Assembly (NCBI RefSeq): GCF_021560015.1
Contig: NZ_CP073588.1
Span: forward strand, 4,644,001 to 4,708,000
Source: Shewanella vesiculosa
GTDB taxonomy: Bacteria > Pseudomonadota > Gammaproteobacteria > Enterobacterales > Shewanellaceae
Direction of reading: 5' to 3'
Length of the DNA stretch: 64,000 nt
Positions within the stretch are counted from its first letter, which is position 1, and each line of letters starts with the position of its first letter. Shown one piece after another: positions 35,026 to 46,373 of this stretch. The notes under the pieces were generated by a model. That model worked only from the letters and a program-made list of their open reading frames with translations, did no database searches and had not been told where the DNA came from. The translations under genes and the position numbers were made by a program.

Positions 35026-36312
35026 ATGTCCGCCACACCTCATGCTAGTTCATATTATGCCGCGTCGGCTAATGATAAAGTTGAACGCCCTCGCTTAGAA
35101 TCTATAATTGAAACAGATGTTTGTATCATTGGCGCGGGCTATACCGGGCTGTCTTCTGCGTTACATTTATTAGAAAGCGGCATGAAAGTTGTGGTGCTTG
35201 AAGCAGCAAGGATTGGCTGGGGAGCATCCGGTCGAAACGGTGGTCAAATCGTCAATTCTTTTAGTCGCGATATTGATTCTATTGAAGGTGTTGTCGGCAA
35301 AGAACAAGCTAAGCTATTTGGCAAAATGGCATTCGAAGGTGGTCAAATTATTCGTGATCGTATTGCCAAATACAACATTGATTGTGATCTAAAAGACGGT
35401 GGTGTATTTGCCGCCATGAACGCAAAACAAATGCGTCATTTAGAAGGTCAAAAATCCTTATGGGAAGCGCATGGTCATAACAACCATTTAGAGTTACTCG
35501 ATCAAAATGGCATACGTAATGTCGTCAATACCGATTTATATGTTGGTGGTTTGCTCGATAAAAGCGGTGGTCATATTCACCCTCTAAACCTTGCTTTAGG
35601 CGAGGCTCGTGCGGTTGAATCTCTTGGTGGGCTAATTTTTGAAGACTCTGCTGTTATAAAGGTAGATGACGGTGCTTCACCGATTGTGCATACCGCGCTG
35701 GGCCAAGTTAAGTGTAAATACGTGGTAGTTGCAGGTAATGCATATTTAGGTAAGTTACTGCCAGAGCTGCAAGCTAAATCCATGCCGTGTGGTACTCAGG
35801 TGATCACCACTGAACCATTGTCTGACGAAATGGCAGCCAGTTTACTGCCACAAGATTATTGCGTAGAAGACTGTAATTATCTATTAGATTATTACCGCCT
35901 TACTGGAGATAAACGCCTGGTATTTGGTGGCGGAGTAGTTTACGGCGCACGCGATCCTGCTAACGTTGAAGCCTTAATTATGCCTAAGTTATTAAAGACC
36001 TTCCCGCAATTAAAAGGGACTAAGGTGGATTACGCTTGGACAGGTAATTTTTTAATGACCTTGTCGCGTTTGCCGCAAGTGGGACGTATTGGCGACAATA
36101 TTTATTACTCACAAGGCTGTAGTGGCCATGGGGTTACCTACACTCATTTGGCGGGTAAGCTGATTGCTGAAATGCTTAATGGTCAAGCCACACGTTTTGA
36201 TGCTTTTGCCGCATTACCTCATTATCCATTCCCTGGTGGTCATGCTATGCGTGTACCGTTTAGTGCCATAGGCGCTTGGTATTACACCCTTAGAGATAAG
36301 TTTGGAATTTAA
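35026..36312 (+). CDS. puuB: Gamma-glutamylputrescine oxidase, second paralogue
   Basis: This 428-residue FAD-dependent DAO-family oxidase has the Rossmann motif VCIIGAGYTGLSSALHL, the RIGWGASGRNGGQ loop and the C-terminal YYSQGCSGHGVTYTHLAGKL. It is clearly homologous to the first copy at 24295 but well diverged, so the two may prefer different gamma-glutamyl amines, or one may serve GABA-yielding steps with gabD/gabT. AAAGGAAG precedes ATG 35026. It is followed by gabD after 67 bases and probably shares its transcript. Confidence 0.82.
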   Translation: MSATPHASSYYAASANDKVERPRLESIIETDVCIIGAGYTGLSSALHLLESGMKVVVLEAARIGWGASGRNGGQIVNSFSRDIDSIEGVVGKEQAKLFGKMAFEGGQIIRDRIAKYNIDCDLKDGGVFAAMNAKQMRHLEGQKSLWEAHGHNNHLELLDQNGIRNVVNTDLYVGGLLDKSGGHIHPLNLALGEARAVESLGGLIFEDSAVIKVDDGASPIVHTALGQVKCKYVVVAGNAYLGKLLPELQAKSMPCGTQVITTEPLSDEMAASLLPQDYCVEDCNYLLDYYRLTGDKRLVFGGGVVYGARDPANVEALIMPKLLKTFPQLKGTKVDYAWTGNFLMTLSRLPQVGRIGDNIYYSQGCSGHGVTYTHLAGKLIAEMLNGQATRFDAFAALPHYPFPGGHAMRVPFSAIGAWYYTLRDKFGI

Positions 36313-36379
36313 CCTGCTTTACGTACTGGTAGAGAGAGTGCGAGTAGGTTGAGTACAAACGTCAGTTTAGGAGAATATT

Positions 36380-37828
36380 GTGAAATTAATCGATCCAAGT
36401 TTATTACGTCAACAGTGCTACATTAATGGCCAGTGGTGCAATGCCGATAGTGGTAAAACGATTGCCATAGCAAATCCTGGCACGCATGAGGTCATTGGTC
36501 ATGTTCCTGTGATGGGCAATACCGAAACACTTGCGGCTATCGACGCTGCAAATGCGGCGCTACCAGCGTGGCGAGCATTAACCGCAAAAGAGCGCGGCCA
36601 AAAGCTGCGTCGTTGGTTTGAGCTAATGTTGCAACACAGTGATGATTTAGCACTATTGATGACCACAGAACAAGGTAAACCACTTGCCGAAGCCAAAGGT
36701 GAAGTGGCTTATGCCGCGTCCTTTATTGAATGGTTTGCAGAAGAAGCTAAGCGTGTGTATGGCGATACTATTCCTGGGCATCAAGCAGATAAACGTATTA
36801 CGGTTATTAAGCAGCCTGTTGGCGTTACCGCGGCGATTACACCATGGAATTTCCCTGCGGCTATGATTACTCGTAAAGCCGCGCCAGCATTAGCTGCTGG
36901 TTGTACTATGGTCGTTAAGCCTGCGCCGCAAACGCCATTTACCGCATTAGCATTAGCCGAGTTAGCTGAGCGTGCTGGTATTCCTGCAGGTGTATTTAGT
37001 GTGGTTACCGGTGACTCAATCGCCATCGGTAAGGCCATGTGCGACAGCCCAATTGTGCGTAAGTTATCGTTTACTGGCTCAACACCAGTTGGTATTAAAC
37101 TGATGGAGCAATGCGCGCCAACACTGAAAAAACTATCACTTGAGCTAGGTGGCAATGCACCGTTTATCGTATTCAATGATGCAGATATTGATGCTGCCGT
37201 TGAAGGCGCAATGATTGCCAAATATCGTAATGCGGGTCAAACCTGTGTGTGTGCCAATCGTATTTATGTGCAATCGGGCGTTTACGATGAATTTGCGCAA
37301 CGTCTCGCTGTCGCGGTGGCTAAGCTTAAAGTGGGACTAGGTACAGAAACGGGTGTAACCACTGGACCATTGATCAACGCCGATGCCGTAGCAAAAGTTC
37401 AGCTTCATTTAGATGATGCTGTAGCAAAAGGTGCGCAGATCCTTGCAGGTGGTAAACCTCATGATCTTGGTGGCTATTTCTTCGAACCGACTATTTTAAC
37501 TGGCGTAACACGCCAGATGTTAGTCGCAACCGAAGAGACTTTTGGTCCTTTGGCTCCATTGTTTAAGTTTGATGATGTTGATGATGTGATTAAGCAAGCA
37601 AACGACACTGAGTTTGGTTTAGCGGCGTATTTTTACGGTCGTGATATTTCGTTAGTGTACAAGGTTGCTGAAGCGCTTGAATATGGCATGGTTGGCGTCA
37701 ACACAGGATTAATCTCGACTGAAGTAGCACCTTTTGGTGGTATTAAATCGTCTGGGTTAGGCCGTGAAGGTTCAAAGTTTGGTATCGAAGAATACCTGGA
37801 AATGAAATATATCTGCATGTCAGTTTAA
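36380..37828 (+). CDS. gabD: Succinate-semialdehyde dehydrogenase (NADP+)
   Basis: This 482-residue dehydrogenase, the same length as E. coli GabD, oxidises succinate semialdehyde to succinate. The catalytic Cys is in NAGQTCVCANRIYV (C289) with the nearby redox-sensitive second Cys. The Glu base is in LSLELGGNAPF, and the fold signatures SFIEWFAEEAKRVYGDTIP and ITPWNFPAAMITRKAAPAL follow GabD closely. The start is GTG 36380 with TAGGAGA upstream. gabT follows after 11 bases. Confidence 0.9.
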   Translation: MKLIDPSLLRQQCYINGQWCNADSGKTIAIANPGTHEVIGHVPVMGNTETLAAIDAANAALPAWRALTAKERGQKLRRWFELMLQHSDDLALLMTTEQGKPLAEAKGEVAYAASFIEWFAEEAKRVYGDTIPGHQADKRITVIKQPVGVTAAITPWNFPAAMITRKAAPALAAGCTMVVKPAPQTPFTALALAELAERAGIPAGVFSVVTGDSIAIGKAMCDSPIVRKLSFTGSTPVGIKLMEQCAPTLKKLSLELGGNAPFIVFNDADIDAAVEGAMIAKYRNAGQTCVCANRIYVQSGVYDEFAQRLAVAVAKLKVGLGTETGVTTGPLINADAVAKVQLHLDDAVAKGAQILAGGKPHDLGGYFFEPTILTGVTRQMLVATEETFGPLAPLFKFDDVDDVIKQANDTEFGLAAYFYGRDISLVYKVAEALEYGMVGVNTGLISTEVAPFGGIKSSGLGREGSKFGIEEYLEMKYICMSV

Positions 37829-37839
37829 GAGAGTGGGCA

Positions 37840-39114
37840 ATGACTAAAACAAATGATGGACTAATGGCACGTCGCCAAGCGGCAGTGGCTCAAGGTGTAG
37901 GACAGATCCACCCAATCTTTACTGAACGAGCGGAAAACGCCACAGTATGGGATGTTGAAGGCCGTGAATATATTGATTTTGCAGGTGGTATCGCCGTACT
38001 TAACACCGGCCATTTACACCCTAAAGTTAAAGCAGCAGTGGCAGCGCAGTTAGAGGCGTTCTCACATACTTGTTTTATGGTGCTTGGCTACGAAAGTTAC
38101 ATTGAAGTGTGTGAAAAACTCAATCATCTGGTGCCTGGTGACTTTGCTAAAAAAACCGCGTTGTTCACCAGCGGTTCGGAAGCGGTCGAAAACGCCGTTA
38201 AAGTCGCGCGGGCTTATACTAAACGAGCGGGGGTTATTGCATTTACGTCTGGTTACCATGGTCGCACTATTGCTGCCCTGGCATTAACTGGCAAAGTCGC
38301 CCCCTACAGTAAAGGCATGGGCTTAATGTCAGCTAACGTGTTTAGAGCTGAATTTCCATGTGAAATGCATGGCGTGTCTGAAGACGATGCTATGGCATCG
38401 ATTGAGCGCATTTTTAAAAATGATGCTGAGCCGGCTGATATTGCTGCCATCATTTTAGAACCCGTTCAAGGCGAAGGTGGTTTCTACGCTGTGACGCCGT
38501 CATTTATGAAACGTCTACGTGAACTCTGTGACGCCCATGGCATTGTATTAATCGCTGATGAAGTGCAAACCGGTGCGGGTCGTACAGGCACGTTTTTTGC
38601 GATGGAGCAAATGGGCGTAGCAGCAGATATCACTACCTTTGCTAAGTCAATTGCCGGTGGTTTCCCATTATCAGGCATTACTGGTAAAACCGAAGTGATG
38701 GATGCCGTTACTGCAGGTGGTTTGGGCGGCACTTATGGTGGTAGTCCTATTGCTTGTGCTGCGGCATTAGCCGTTATCGAAGTGTTTGAAGAAGAGCAAT
38801 TGTTAGCCCGTGCCAATCAAGTGGGTAACAAACTCAAATCAGCATTAACCGACATGCAGGCTAAATACCCGCAAATTGCTGATGTTCGAGGCTTAGGTGC
38901 AATGATCGCCATTGAGCTGATGGAAGACGGTGAGCCTGCGCCGCAGTATAGTGGCAAAATTTTAGCTGAAGCGCGAAGCCGTGGGCTTATTTTATTGTCA
39001 TGTGGCACCTACGGTAACGTTATTCGTGTATTAGTTCCGTTAACAGCGCCTGATGCACAAATTGATGCCGGTCTGGCGATTATGGATAGCACATTTCAAG
39101 CGGTGTTTAAATAA
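37840..39114 (+). CDS. gabT: 4-aminobutyrate aminotransferase
   Basis: This 424-residue class-III PLP aminotransferase transfers the amino group of GABA to 2-oxoglutarate, giving succinate semialdehyde for GabD. MARRQAAVAQGVGQIHPIF, DFAGGIAVLNTGHLHP, FTSGSEAVENAVKVAR, LIADEVQTGAGRTG (cofactor Asp) and TFAKSIAGGFPLSG (Schiff-base Lys) are characteristic. It forms an operon with gabD and probably the second puuB, and is closed by a terminator. Confidence 0.9.
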   Translation: MTKTNDGLMARRQAAVAQGVGQIHPIFTERAENATVWDVEGREYIDFAGGIAVLNTGHLHPKVKAAVAAQLEAFSHTCFMVLGYESYIEVCEKLNHLVPGDFAKKTALFTSGSEAVENAVKVARAYTKRAGVIAFTSGYHGRTIAALALTGKVAPYSKGMGLMSANVFRAEFPCEMHGVSEDDAMASIERIFKNDAEPADIAAIILEPVQGEGGFYAVTPSFMKRLRELCDAHGIVLIADEVQTGAGRTGTFFAMEQMGVAADITTFAKSIAGGFPLSGITGKTEVMDAVTAGGLGGTYGGSPIACAAALAVIEVFEEEQLLARANQVGNKLKSALTDMQAKYPQIADVRGLGAMIAIELMEDGEPAPQYSGKILAEARSRGLILLSCGTYGNVIRVLVPLTAPDAQIDAGLAIMDSTFQAVFK

Positions 39115-39141
39115 CCAGTCTTTTTATGATCTAGAATAAAT

Positions 39142-39169
39142 AAAATCCTGCTTTTGTGGGATTTTTTTT
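39142..39169 (+). terminator. Rho-independent terminator of gabDT
   Basis: The AAAATCC / GGATTTT stem with internal partial pairing is followed by a T8 tract, about 28 bases after the gabT stop. Confidence 0.75.
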
Positions 39170-39249
39170 GGATTAAACAAACTTAATTTTTAAAGCTGAC
39201 TACACTTTATTTATATCTAAAAATCATACTAAAGCAGGAGCCCACTTGA

Positions 39250-41367
39250 ATGAAGGAATTATCCATTAGGTCAAAGTTGTTATGGATCACCTCGACATTA
39301 TTTATTGTCACAGTAATTTCACTTTCTCTAAGTCTCTGGCTGGGATTAAAAGAAAAAAATGCTGAGTTAGCCACACAAGTAGAGATAGCGCTAAAGCAAG
39401 AGATTAACGACAAACTGTCAGCAAGAGCCGGGGAATATGGCGAACGAGTGGCGGGATTTATTAATGAGGCCTATAGGATCCCTTTTTCATTTGCTGGCTT
39501 ACTTGAGCAAAGCTCAAAAAAAGATCCTTTAAGTCGTGAACGTGTTGAGTTGTCTGTCGCTGCAATACTTCAAAAAAATAGCCAACTGTCATCTATGTAC
39601 GCGCAATTTGAACCAAATGGTTATGATGGTCTTGATAGTGAATACACTCAAGGTGCACCTCACAGTGTCGTGAGCTCGGGCACCATGGAAATATATTATA
39701 CTCGCAATGATGATGGCACTGTTGAGCAGAACCAAGTTGATGATGCCGCTGAAAAATATATTACGACGTTAAATGAGTTTGGTATGCGCGAAGCAGAGTG
39801 GTACTTATGCGCGAAAGATACTAAGAAGCCTTGCTTAATGGAGCCTTATTTATACGAAATCACCCCAGGTAATACAGCGTTAATGACCTCGCTAACCGTG
39901 CCTGTGATTGTTGATAACCAATTTAAAGGTTTAGTTGGTGCAGATATTAATTTGCCGATATTTCAAACCATGATCATGGAATTATCTAAAAGCTTATATG
40001 GTGGAGAGGCCAAGGTGACCTTGGTGAGCCAAAAAGGATTTGTGGTCGCTGCCAGTCATTATAAAAAACTTGCTAGACCCTTGAGTGAGTCTGTAGGGCC
40101 AGAATTGGCCAAAAAACTGTTGGCGTTAAACAATTCATCGGGGTTTGTTAATGAGCCCAATACTATCGCTGTGGCTTATCCTATTAATATTCCTATCGCC
40201 AATGCGACTTGGTCATTGATTATTGAAGCGCCAAAAAGTAACGCATTTATGGCGGTTGATGATATGAACACTGCCATGAATGAGATGGCAACGTCGCTGG
40301 GGAGTTTACTGCTAACCATAGGCATCATAGTTACCGCTATTGCTGTACTGATTATCAGTCTGGTGATTAAGAGCATTATTTCGCCGCTTAATATGATCCA
40401 AGCTAGGGTTGAGAATCTTGCCAGTGCAGAAGGTGATTTAACCCAATCGATTGAAGTTGAATCCCATGCGGAATTAATTGCTCTTGGCAGTGGTATCAAT
40501 GCCTTTATTGCGAAATTACGTTATCTGATCTCCGAACTAAAAGTGCTTGCAGACCGCTCACAGCAAGAAAGTATTAAGTCGGCAGACATTGCTAAGCACA
40601 CTCGCGAAAGTGTTAATCGTCAATATGGCGAAATTGAAAGTGTGGTTACTGCGGTTAATCAAATGAGTGCTACCGCGCTAGAAGTGGCAAAAGCTTCTGA
40701 GCAAACGGCAATGGAAACCGAGTCAATGACTGTCAATGTTAAAGATGGTCAGACGCGTTTAACCCAGGCTATGGTGTTTGTTGAAGGTATGTCGACAGAT
40801 TCTGAGCAAGCTCAGAAAGCTGTGGGCATGGTGTCGCAAAGTAGCTCCAATATTAGCCGTATTTTAGAGGTGATCAGTTCGATTGCTGAACAAACTAATC
40901 TCTTAGCACTAAACGCAGCGATTGAGGCGGCCCGTGCCGGAGAACAAGGTAGAGGCTTTGCTGTTGTTGCTGATGAAGTGAGGACTCTAGCGTCTAGAAC
41001 GCAAAAGTCGACTAATGAAATTAGTACCTTAATTGAATCGTTACAAAAAGAAGTTAAAAATGCTTCGAGTATTATTGATAAAGGCGCTCAAGGTGCACAA
41101 AAAGCCGTAGAGCAAACTCAGCTGGCATTGCAGTCGCTTAATGCCATAGTAGAACAAATTAACGAGGTGTCTGGTCAGGTGACGCATATTGCTACCGCCG
41201 CAGAGGAGCAAAGTGCGGTAACCGAAGAGGTTAATCGTAATATTACTGGTATTTCTGATTCTGCATCAGAATTGTCACAGCTTGCCGACAGTGCTCAGCA
41301 AAGCAGTGACAGTTTAGCTAAGCTAGTGGATGAGCAGCATCAGCAGTTAGCAAAATTACGAACTTAA
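39250..41367 (+). CDS. Methyl-accepting chemotaxis protein with dCache-type sensor
   Basis: This is a 705-residue chemoreceptor. The first membrane helix is at about residues 11-33, a ~310-residue periplasmic region of Cache type follows, and the second helix is at about 351-377. HAMP comes next, then the signalling domain with tip [21 protein letters not shown] near residue 543. In the sensor, [10 protein letters not shown] followed later by [17 protein letters not shown] resembles the WY...D ligand pocket of dCache_1 amino-acid/amine receptors. With gabT just upstream, GABA, putrescine or another amine is a reasonable ligand guess. It starts at ATG 39250. Confidence 0.85.
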   Translation: MKELSIRSKLLWITSTLFIVTVISLSLSLWLGLKEKNAELATQVEIALKQEINDKLSARAGEYGERVAGFINEAYRIPFSFAGLLEQSSKKDPLSRERVELSVAAILQKNSQLSSMYAQFEPNGYDGLDSEYTQGAPHSVVSSGTMEIYYTRNDDGTVEQNQVDDAAEKYITTLNEFGMREAEWYLCAKDTKKPCLMEPYLYEITPGNTALMTSLTVPVIVDNQFKGLVGADINLPIFQTMIMELSKSLYGGEAKVTLVSQKGFVVAASHYKKLARPLSESVGPELAKKLLALNNSSGFVNEPNTIAVAYPINIPIANATWSLIIEAPKSNAFMAVDDMNTAMNEMATSLGSLLLTIGIIVTAIAVLIISLVIKSIISPLNMIQARVENLASAEGDLTQSIEVESHAELIALGSGINAFIAKLRYLISELKVLADRSQQESIKSADIAKHTRESVNRQYGEIESVVTAVNQMSATALEVAKASEQTAMETESMTVNVKDGQTRLTQAMVFVEGMSTDSEQAQKAVGMVSQSSSNISRILEVISSIAEQTNLLALNAAIEAARAGEQGRGFAVVADEVRTLASRTQKSTNEISTLIESLQKEVKNASSIIDKGAQGAQKAVEQTQLALQSLNAIVEQINEVSGQVTHIATAAEEQSAVTEEVNRNITGISDSASELSQLADSAQQSSDSLAKLVDEQHQQLAKLRT

Positions 41368-41390
41368 TTCTGTATGCTTTGTGTGAATAT

Positions 41391-41421
41391 GAAAAAAGGT
41401 GGCTTATTAGCCACCTTTTTT
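41391..41421 (+). terminator. Rho-independent terminator of the dCache chemoreceptor gene
   Basis: AAAAAGGTGGCT-TATT-AGCCACCTTTTTT with a T-run. Confidence 0.9.
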
Positions 41422-41550
41422 ATTGTTATCCCGCTCAAGGTAGGACATCTGCTAAGATGTCACTCATTGGGTATGGCGACTACGATATGGTTATCACAAA
41501 TATCATGTTACTAAGATATGATGGTTATTAAGATATGCTGACGAAATATT

Positions 41551-42210
41551 ATGACTGAATTTATTGCGCCACCTTGTGATGGAATTATTGATGTTTTATA
41601 CCAAGATGAACATCTACTGCTTATCAATAAGCCAACAGGTTTATTGAGTCTTTCGGGGAAAAATCCATTAAATAAGGATTCAGTACACTATCGTTTAGTG
41701 CAAGATTACCCTACGGCAACCTTAGTACATCGACTTGATTTTGGTACCTCTGGCATCATGCTGGTGGCATTAAACAAAGTCATCAATGGATTACTAACAA
41801 AACAGTTTCAGCAGCGCACTATTACTAAACAGTATACCGCTGTACTTTATGGCGATGTAGTTAACGACTTTGGTGATATTAGGTTACCGATAGCCAAAGA
41901 CAGCGAGCATTTTCCGTTAATGAAAGTGTGTCATCACCATGGCAAGCTCGCTCACAGTCAATACCAGGTAATAAAGCGACATCAAGAGGGGATATCTACC
42001 CGAGTGGAATTTACCCCTATAACTGGACGAACACACCAGTTACGTTTGCACAGCCAACAAATCAGTCATCCTATTTTAGGGTGTGACTTGTACTATAATG
42101 AACATTCTCAGCAGATGTCGAGTCGCTTGATGTTACACGCCAGTGGATTATCTTTTACTCATCCAGTGACCGAACAAAGGATCGATTATGTTTGTCCAAG
42201 TCCCTTTTAA
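41551..42210 (+). CDS. rluA: RluA-family pseudouridine synthase (RluA subgroup)
   Basis: This 219-residue RNA-modifying enzyme has the catalytic Asp in LVHRLDFGTSGIMLVAL and the conserved KPTGLLSLSGK, KQYTAVLYG and PITGRTHQLRLH motifs. It lacks the N-terminal S4 domain of RluC/RluD, and its length equals E. coli RluA, which modifies U746 of 23S rRNA and U32 of tRNAs. Assignment to RluA over other short RluA-like enzymes is probable, not certain. It is monocistronic. Confidence 0.8.
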   Translation: MTEFIAPPCDGIIDVLYQDEHLLLINKPTGLLSLSGKNPLNKDSVHYRLVQDYPTATLVHRLDFGTSGIMLVALNKVINGLLTKQFQQRTITKQYTAVLYGDVVNDFGDIRLPIAKDSEHFPLMKVCHHHGKLAHSQYQVIKRHQEGISTRVEFTPITGRTHQLRLHSQQISHPILGCDLYYNEHSQQMSSRLMLHASGLSFTHPVTEQRIDYVCPSPF

Positions 42211-42310
42211 TGAGTGAGCTATTTAACCGCTCAGCAAACAAACTGATTTTAGCATGATGAAATCTAATGCATAATCAATCTATTATTTATTATTACGCGG
42301 GTTAATCAGT

Positions 42311-43033
42311 ATGGTTATGTCTTGGTTAGATGCGCTAGCGTTAAGTGTATTTTTGGTCAGTTGGATCGGTTATACCAGTTTTGCCAAACGTAAAGCGAAA
42401 AACACCAACTGTATTGCGCGAGTGATGCATCAGCAGCGCATACATTGGATGTCACAAGTTATAGCCAAAGAAATACGTGTGGCCGAAGCGGCATTGTTGG
42501 CTAATTTAGAGCGTAATATTGCATTTTTTGCTTCCACAACCTTACTGATCATTGCGGGGGTATTAACGCTTTTTTCTCAAGTGGAAAAGCTTGAAACTGT
42601 TATTGGTTCTATTCCTTTTACCTCATCGCCTAACCATGCCTTGGTGCAAGTCAAACTGGCTCTTTTAGCTGGTATCTTCGTGCTAGCTTTTTTCCAATTT
42701 ACTTGGTCTATGCGTCAATATGGTTTTGTGAATATCATGATTGGTGCTGCGCCATTAGATAAAACTGGCACCGATAAAAATGCACTCGGTTACGCAAGGC
42801 AAATGGCTGTTGTGCAAGATCAAGCAGCACATTCATATAACTATGGCCTACGATCTTATTATTATTCCATGGCCGCATTGTGCTGGTTTATGCATCCTGG
42901 GATATTTATTTTGGCCAGTTTATTTGTGGTATACACTTTGTACCAACGCGAATTTAATTCTAAAGCCGTGGTAGCCATTACCGCCGCCCAAGCCTTCCTA
43001 GAAAAAAATCCGGCCTATATCCGTCGAGACTAG
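42311..43033 (+). CDS. DUF599 family membrane protein
   Basis: This 240-residue protein has about four membrane helices, at about residues 6-22, 72-93, 115-135 and 190-215. The loop motifs WIGYTSFAKRKAKN, HRIHW-like QQRIHWM, and ARQMAVVQDQAAHSYNYGLRSYYYS are typical of DUF599, whose function is unknown. ATG 42311 and ATG 42317 are both possible starts; neither has a strong binding site. The downstream gene at 43047 is frameshifted. Confidence 0.78.
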   Translation: MVMSWLDALALSVFLVSWIGYTSFAKRKAKNTNCIARVMHQQRIHWMSQVIAKEIRVAEAALLANLERNIAFFASTTLLIIAGVLTLFSQVEKLETVIGSIPFTSSPNHALVQVKLALLAGIFVLAFFQFTWSMRQYGFVNIMIGAAPLDKTGTDKNALGYARQMAVVQDQAAHSYNYGLRSYYYSMAALCWFMHPGIFILASLFVVYTLYQREFNSKAVVAITAAQAFLEKNPAYIRRD

Positions 43034-43046
43034 GGCAGCAATATCA

Positions 43047-43378
43047 GTGCTAGTGTGTCTGTGTGGTGTGAGCTTAGGTGAATCCGTTAAAAGCTATTTA
43101 GCACTGATAAGAAAAATAATGCATCAGTGTGTGAGCAAGCAAGGTTTGCTGCTGATAATAGTGATTGGCAAGGCTACACGACAGCTATGGTGGGGATCTC
43201 AATCAACCTCAAAGATAGACCTATTAAATTGCACTATGAACTCAACATTGATGAACAAACTGGTGAGTGTTTACCTAGTTATTATGATGGTGAATTTACC
43301 ACTAAAATTAAGGGGCTGTGGTTCGCAGGGCAAACGATATTAACAAGACTGTACCAATGGAGAGTACAAAACGCATAA
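43047..43378 (+). pseudogene. Frameshifted small hypothetical protein
   Basis: One frame (43047-43117: ...GVSLGESVKSYLALIRK) continues in another (NNASVCEQARFAADNSDWQGYTTAMVGISINL ... LWFAGQTILTRLYQW to 43378). Adding one A to the AAAAA run at 43112-43116 joins them into about 110 codons. The second half has clear protein character: alternating strands KLHYELNIDEQTGECLPSYYDGEFTTKIKG. No family is recognised. The start at GTG 43047 is weak, and more of the 5' end may be missing. It is either a decayed gene or another homopolymer sequence error. Confidence 0.5.
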
Positions 43379-43656
43379 GTGGTTCAATGAGACCACTAGG
43401 TGTAACGTCAAATTTTCAAACTAATGCTTTAAAATAGCAGTTTAATAACATCGAGCATCACAAAGCTTCTTTCTTAAGCTTCGAAAGTAACAACAATTCT
43501 GAATACCTGTTTTTTATCCTTTGATTTGAGAGCGAGCCAGAATGGCTAAAGTGCTTTTACTTGGAGTTCTGTAAATAACTGTACTTAAAATTATTTTTAG
43601 AAAAGATTAGTCCAGCAGTATGAAAAAGCAGGTTGAAGTGTTGTTAATGGCAAGCA
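43379..43656. other. Intergenic region after the frameshifted gene
   Basis: These 278 bases contain no open frame worth reporting and no copy of the tRNA 3' end that could mark an island boundary. Confidence 0.4.
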
Positions 43657-46293
43657 TCAAGGGGTATCAGGCACATTACATAAGTTTTTGACTACCCTAT
43701 TGACTTCATTAATATCTAAAAAGTGTCCAGTAGCAAATAATGATGCTAAATTTAATATTAGTGATCTATAGGTACTTATTCCACGACCAAAGGAATTTAG
43801 TATATTAAATATATATAGACCAAACCGAAATTCAGCAGTCTCTCCTTTTAAACATTTTATAGCAACAAGACAACAGTGGTTAAATATATGCTCTGCGTAC
43901 CCATCGTAAGCGGGATTTTGCGCTCTTACTCCTCTAAGGATTTGTCCATTTATATATGCATTTACAGTTACTCTCCCTATTACTTCTGTTAAGAAGCTCA
44001 AGGCAATATCTGAAGAGTTAAAGAGTGCTGCTTCAATGTAGAATTTTTCCATGAATTTATGCACTAAAAATTCATCAGAACTAGATGATGAACGAGATAA
44101 CTCCAGAATATCGTCATACATTATTGATACTGGCGTTCCTGATATTAGGTTGAGATAAATTCCCTGCTTTTTATTTTTTAAAGGAGTGTTCATTAATAAA
44201 TTAGTAGTGATTTTATTCGTGTTTGCTACTAAATTCTCAGATGTGTGCGACAGTCGACTCATGTGATGGTCAACACAAAGCCAAGGTATTTTATTTGCAA
44301 CAGACAGTTGATAAGTTGTATATACGGATTGATCAATAACATCTCTGATATTAATTAATTCATCAGGTGTATCCATTGGAGTCAGGGCTTCAATTTCTGC
44401 AGCTTGCACTAACGCCTTTAACTCATTAATGAAAAAGGATGAATTCCTTTTTATATCTTCAGAAGTATATCGACGAATGCCATTATTGGTATAGTCTAAA
44501 GAAAGGTAATCTTCTCTTGAAACGTCACTTATCCATGCCTCTATACAGAGCTTAGATTGCTCAGTGAGGACAATTTTCATCGGTGAATTTGATAAAGTTG
44601 AAGCAACACCTATCAATGCAAAGTACACCGCAGTATATACATCTATGATAACTCTGTGTGGATTCTCTATACCTGCATTAAATAGTTGCAGGTATCTTGT
44701 CGATTCATGTGAAGTTAGGTGGGCAACTGCACCTTTAAGTGGTTCATTTGGGTTTGTGTAATTTCCTCTCATCACTAGTGGAATATTGATGTTTTGTAAC
44801 ACTTTATTGTGACTTCTATCACTTGATGAAAATTGTTTCAATAAATTCTCAAGATGAGGAATGAACTCTTCTTCATTTACGGGCAGAGTTAGCAGCCTAA
44901 ATACATCCCTGCCGTCATTTTTCATATCTCTTAATTTTATGGCATGTCGAAATGCAGCAACATAAGAAGGTAAGCGTTCAATTAGTCTGGTTTCTCTGAC
45001 TGTGTCTCCGACAGCCATGTTTTCCAGAGTTTGTCCAAGAGGTGACTCCACATCTAATAGCGTTGAGTGGCACGAACTGATGTTTCGAACCAGTATCTTT
45101 TTTCGTGTAGTGAATCCGTCTGAGTAAACGACACCATCACAACAATGATTCGGTACATATGGGTTATTGGATATTTCAGCCCTATTTAATAGTGAATTAA
45201 AATGAATTTGAGTTAGAGGTATGGCAAGTTCTTCAGGGTTTTGAACAAACCAATCTACTAGTATTCGCTCTGCAATATATGGGTCGATATGACTAGATAT
45301 TTCATTTACAAGGGGGAGTTTAGAAATACAGTAGGTTTCAAAAATTATGTTAGGAATGTCCTCAAGGACAACTTTTTTGAGAATATCAACCGAAGTTCCG
45401 TTCAGGCGTGAAACGTATAATAAAAAGAACCATGAATACACATTGTTAACATTCAGATCAATTGAATTTTTGGCCGCTAGAATCGATTCTTTATAGTTCT
45501 GTAAACGGTGATATAACTGTGCTTCTATTAGCCACACTGAAGAGTTTTTGTCTTCAAAACTTATATTGTTCAACTGATTTTTAAGCTGTTCGTACTTTTC
45601 GCTAGCAAGCAAAGCATTTAAGTAACATTCTAGCATTGGCGATACCCAAGGCGAATTTGGTAATATTGTTCCCAAGAATGCAACTGCACATAAAGATAAA
45701 TCTAGCTCTACAAGGTTGTCACTCAAATCTTTGATAATTAAAGGATTGATTTCATTAAGCCTGTTGGCGTGATTTTTTAAAAAGTATTTTGCAAGCTCTT
45801 CTACTCCAGCTACAAGTTTTTTGTTTTCCTTATCGCAAATTTTTGCCTTTAAGTTTAACTCAATAAATAAGTCGAAATAATCTTTCCCTGTTTGAACCTG
45901 ACCGCCATCATCAAACCATTTATTAATTGTATAGCTGGATATCTTGTTTTCTCGGATTGCGGCATCTAAATTTAAGCAACTATCAAGGTCAAGTATTGAT
46001 TCTACTAGCTCAAATTTAGTGTTTTGTAATGATGTTTTTGATGTTATCTGATTTATTTTGTCGGAAATTTTTGGGTCTATCTTTCGAATTTCATTGATGT
46101 ATTCGGCTCCCAATTCAATTAATCTTCTATTAAAAAAATGTGTAATATTTAGAAGGTTAATCAATACCAACATATATCTATCATCCTTGGTATTAATGCA
46201 ATTATTTAGTTGAGTGATAAGCTGGTCAATATCTTTCTTAATAGTACTTGTTAACAGTAGATAGTGCGTCGACTGATTATTTGTAACAATCAA
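43657..46293 (-). pseudogene. C-terminal part of a large broken gene: GreA/B-like and PIN-like domains
   Basis: This 878-residue fragment has three visible parts. The first (about 1-390) is helical and probably repeat-like (KNSSVWLIEAQLYHRLQNYKESILAAKNSI looks like a TPR). The second is a beta-rich segment near residues 395-440 (CDGVVYSDGFTTRKKILVRN...GQTLENMAVGDTV), similar to the GreA/GreB C-terminal domain. The third is a PIN-like nuclease core from about 540: RVIIDVYTAVYFALIG (Asp), IVLTEQSKLCIEAW (Glu) and WLCVDHHMSRL (Asp). The frame is open upstream of the TTG at 46293 and continues to 46377, where it meets the middle fragment. Function is unknown; an RNA-cleaving or defence role is inference. 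Confidence 0.62.
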
Positions 46294-46373
46294 ACAGCTT
46301 TCGCAGAAAAGGAGCAGTGTCTTAGCGTTACTAGAAGGGTAGCTTTCATTGAGAAAAGTTCCGATACTTGTTG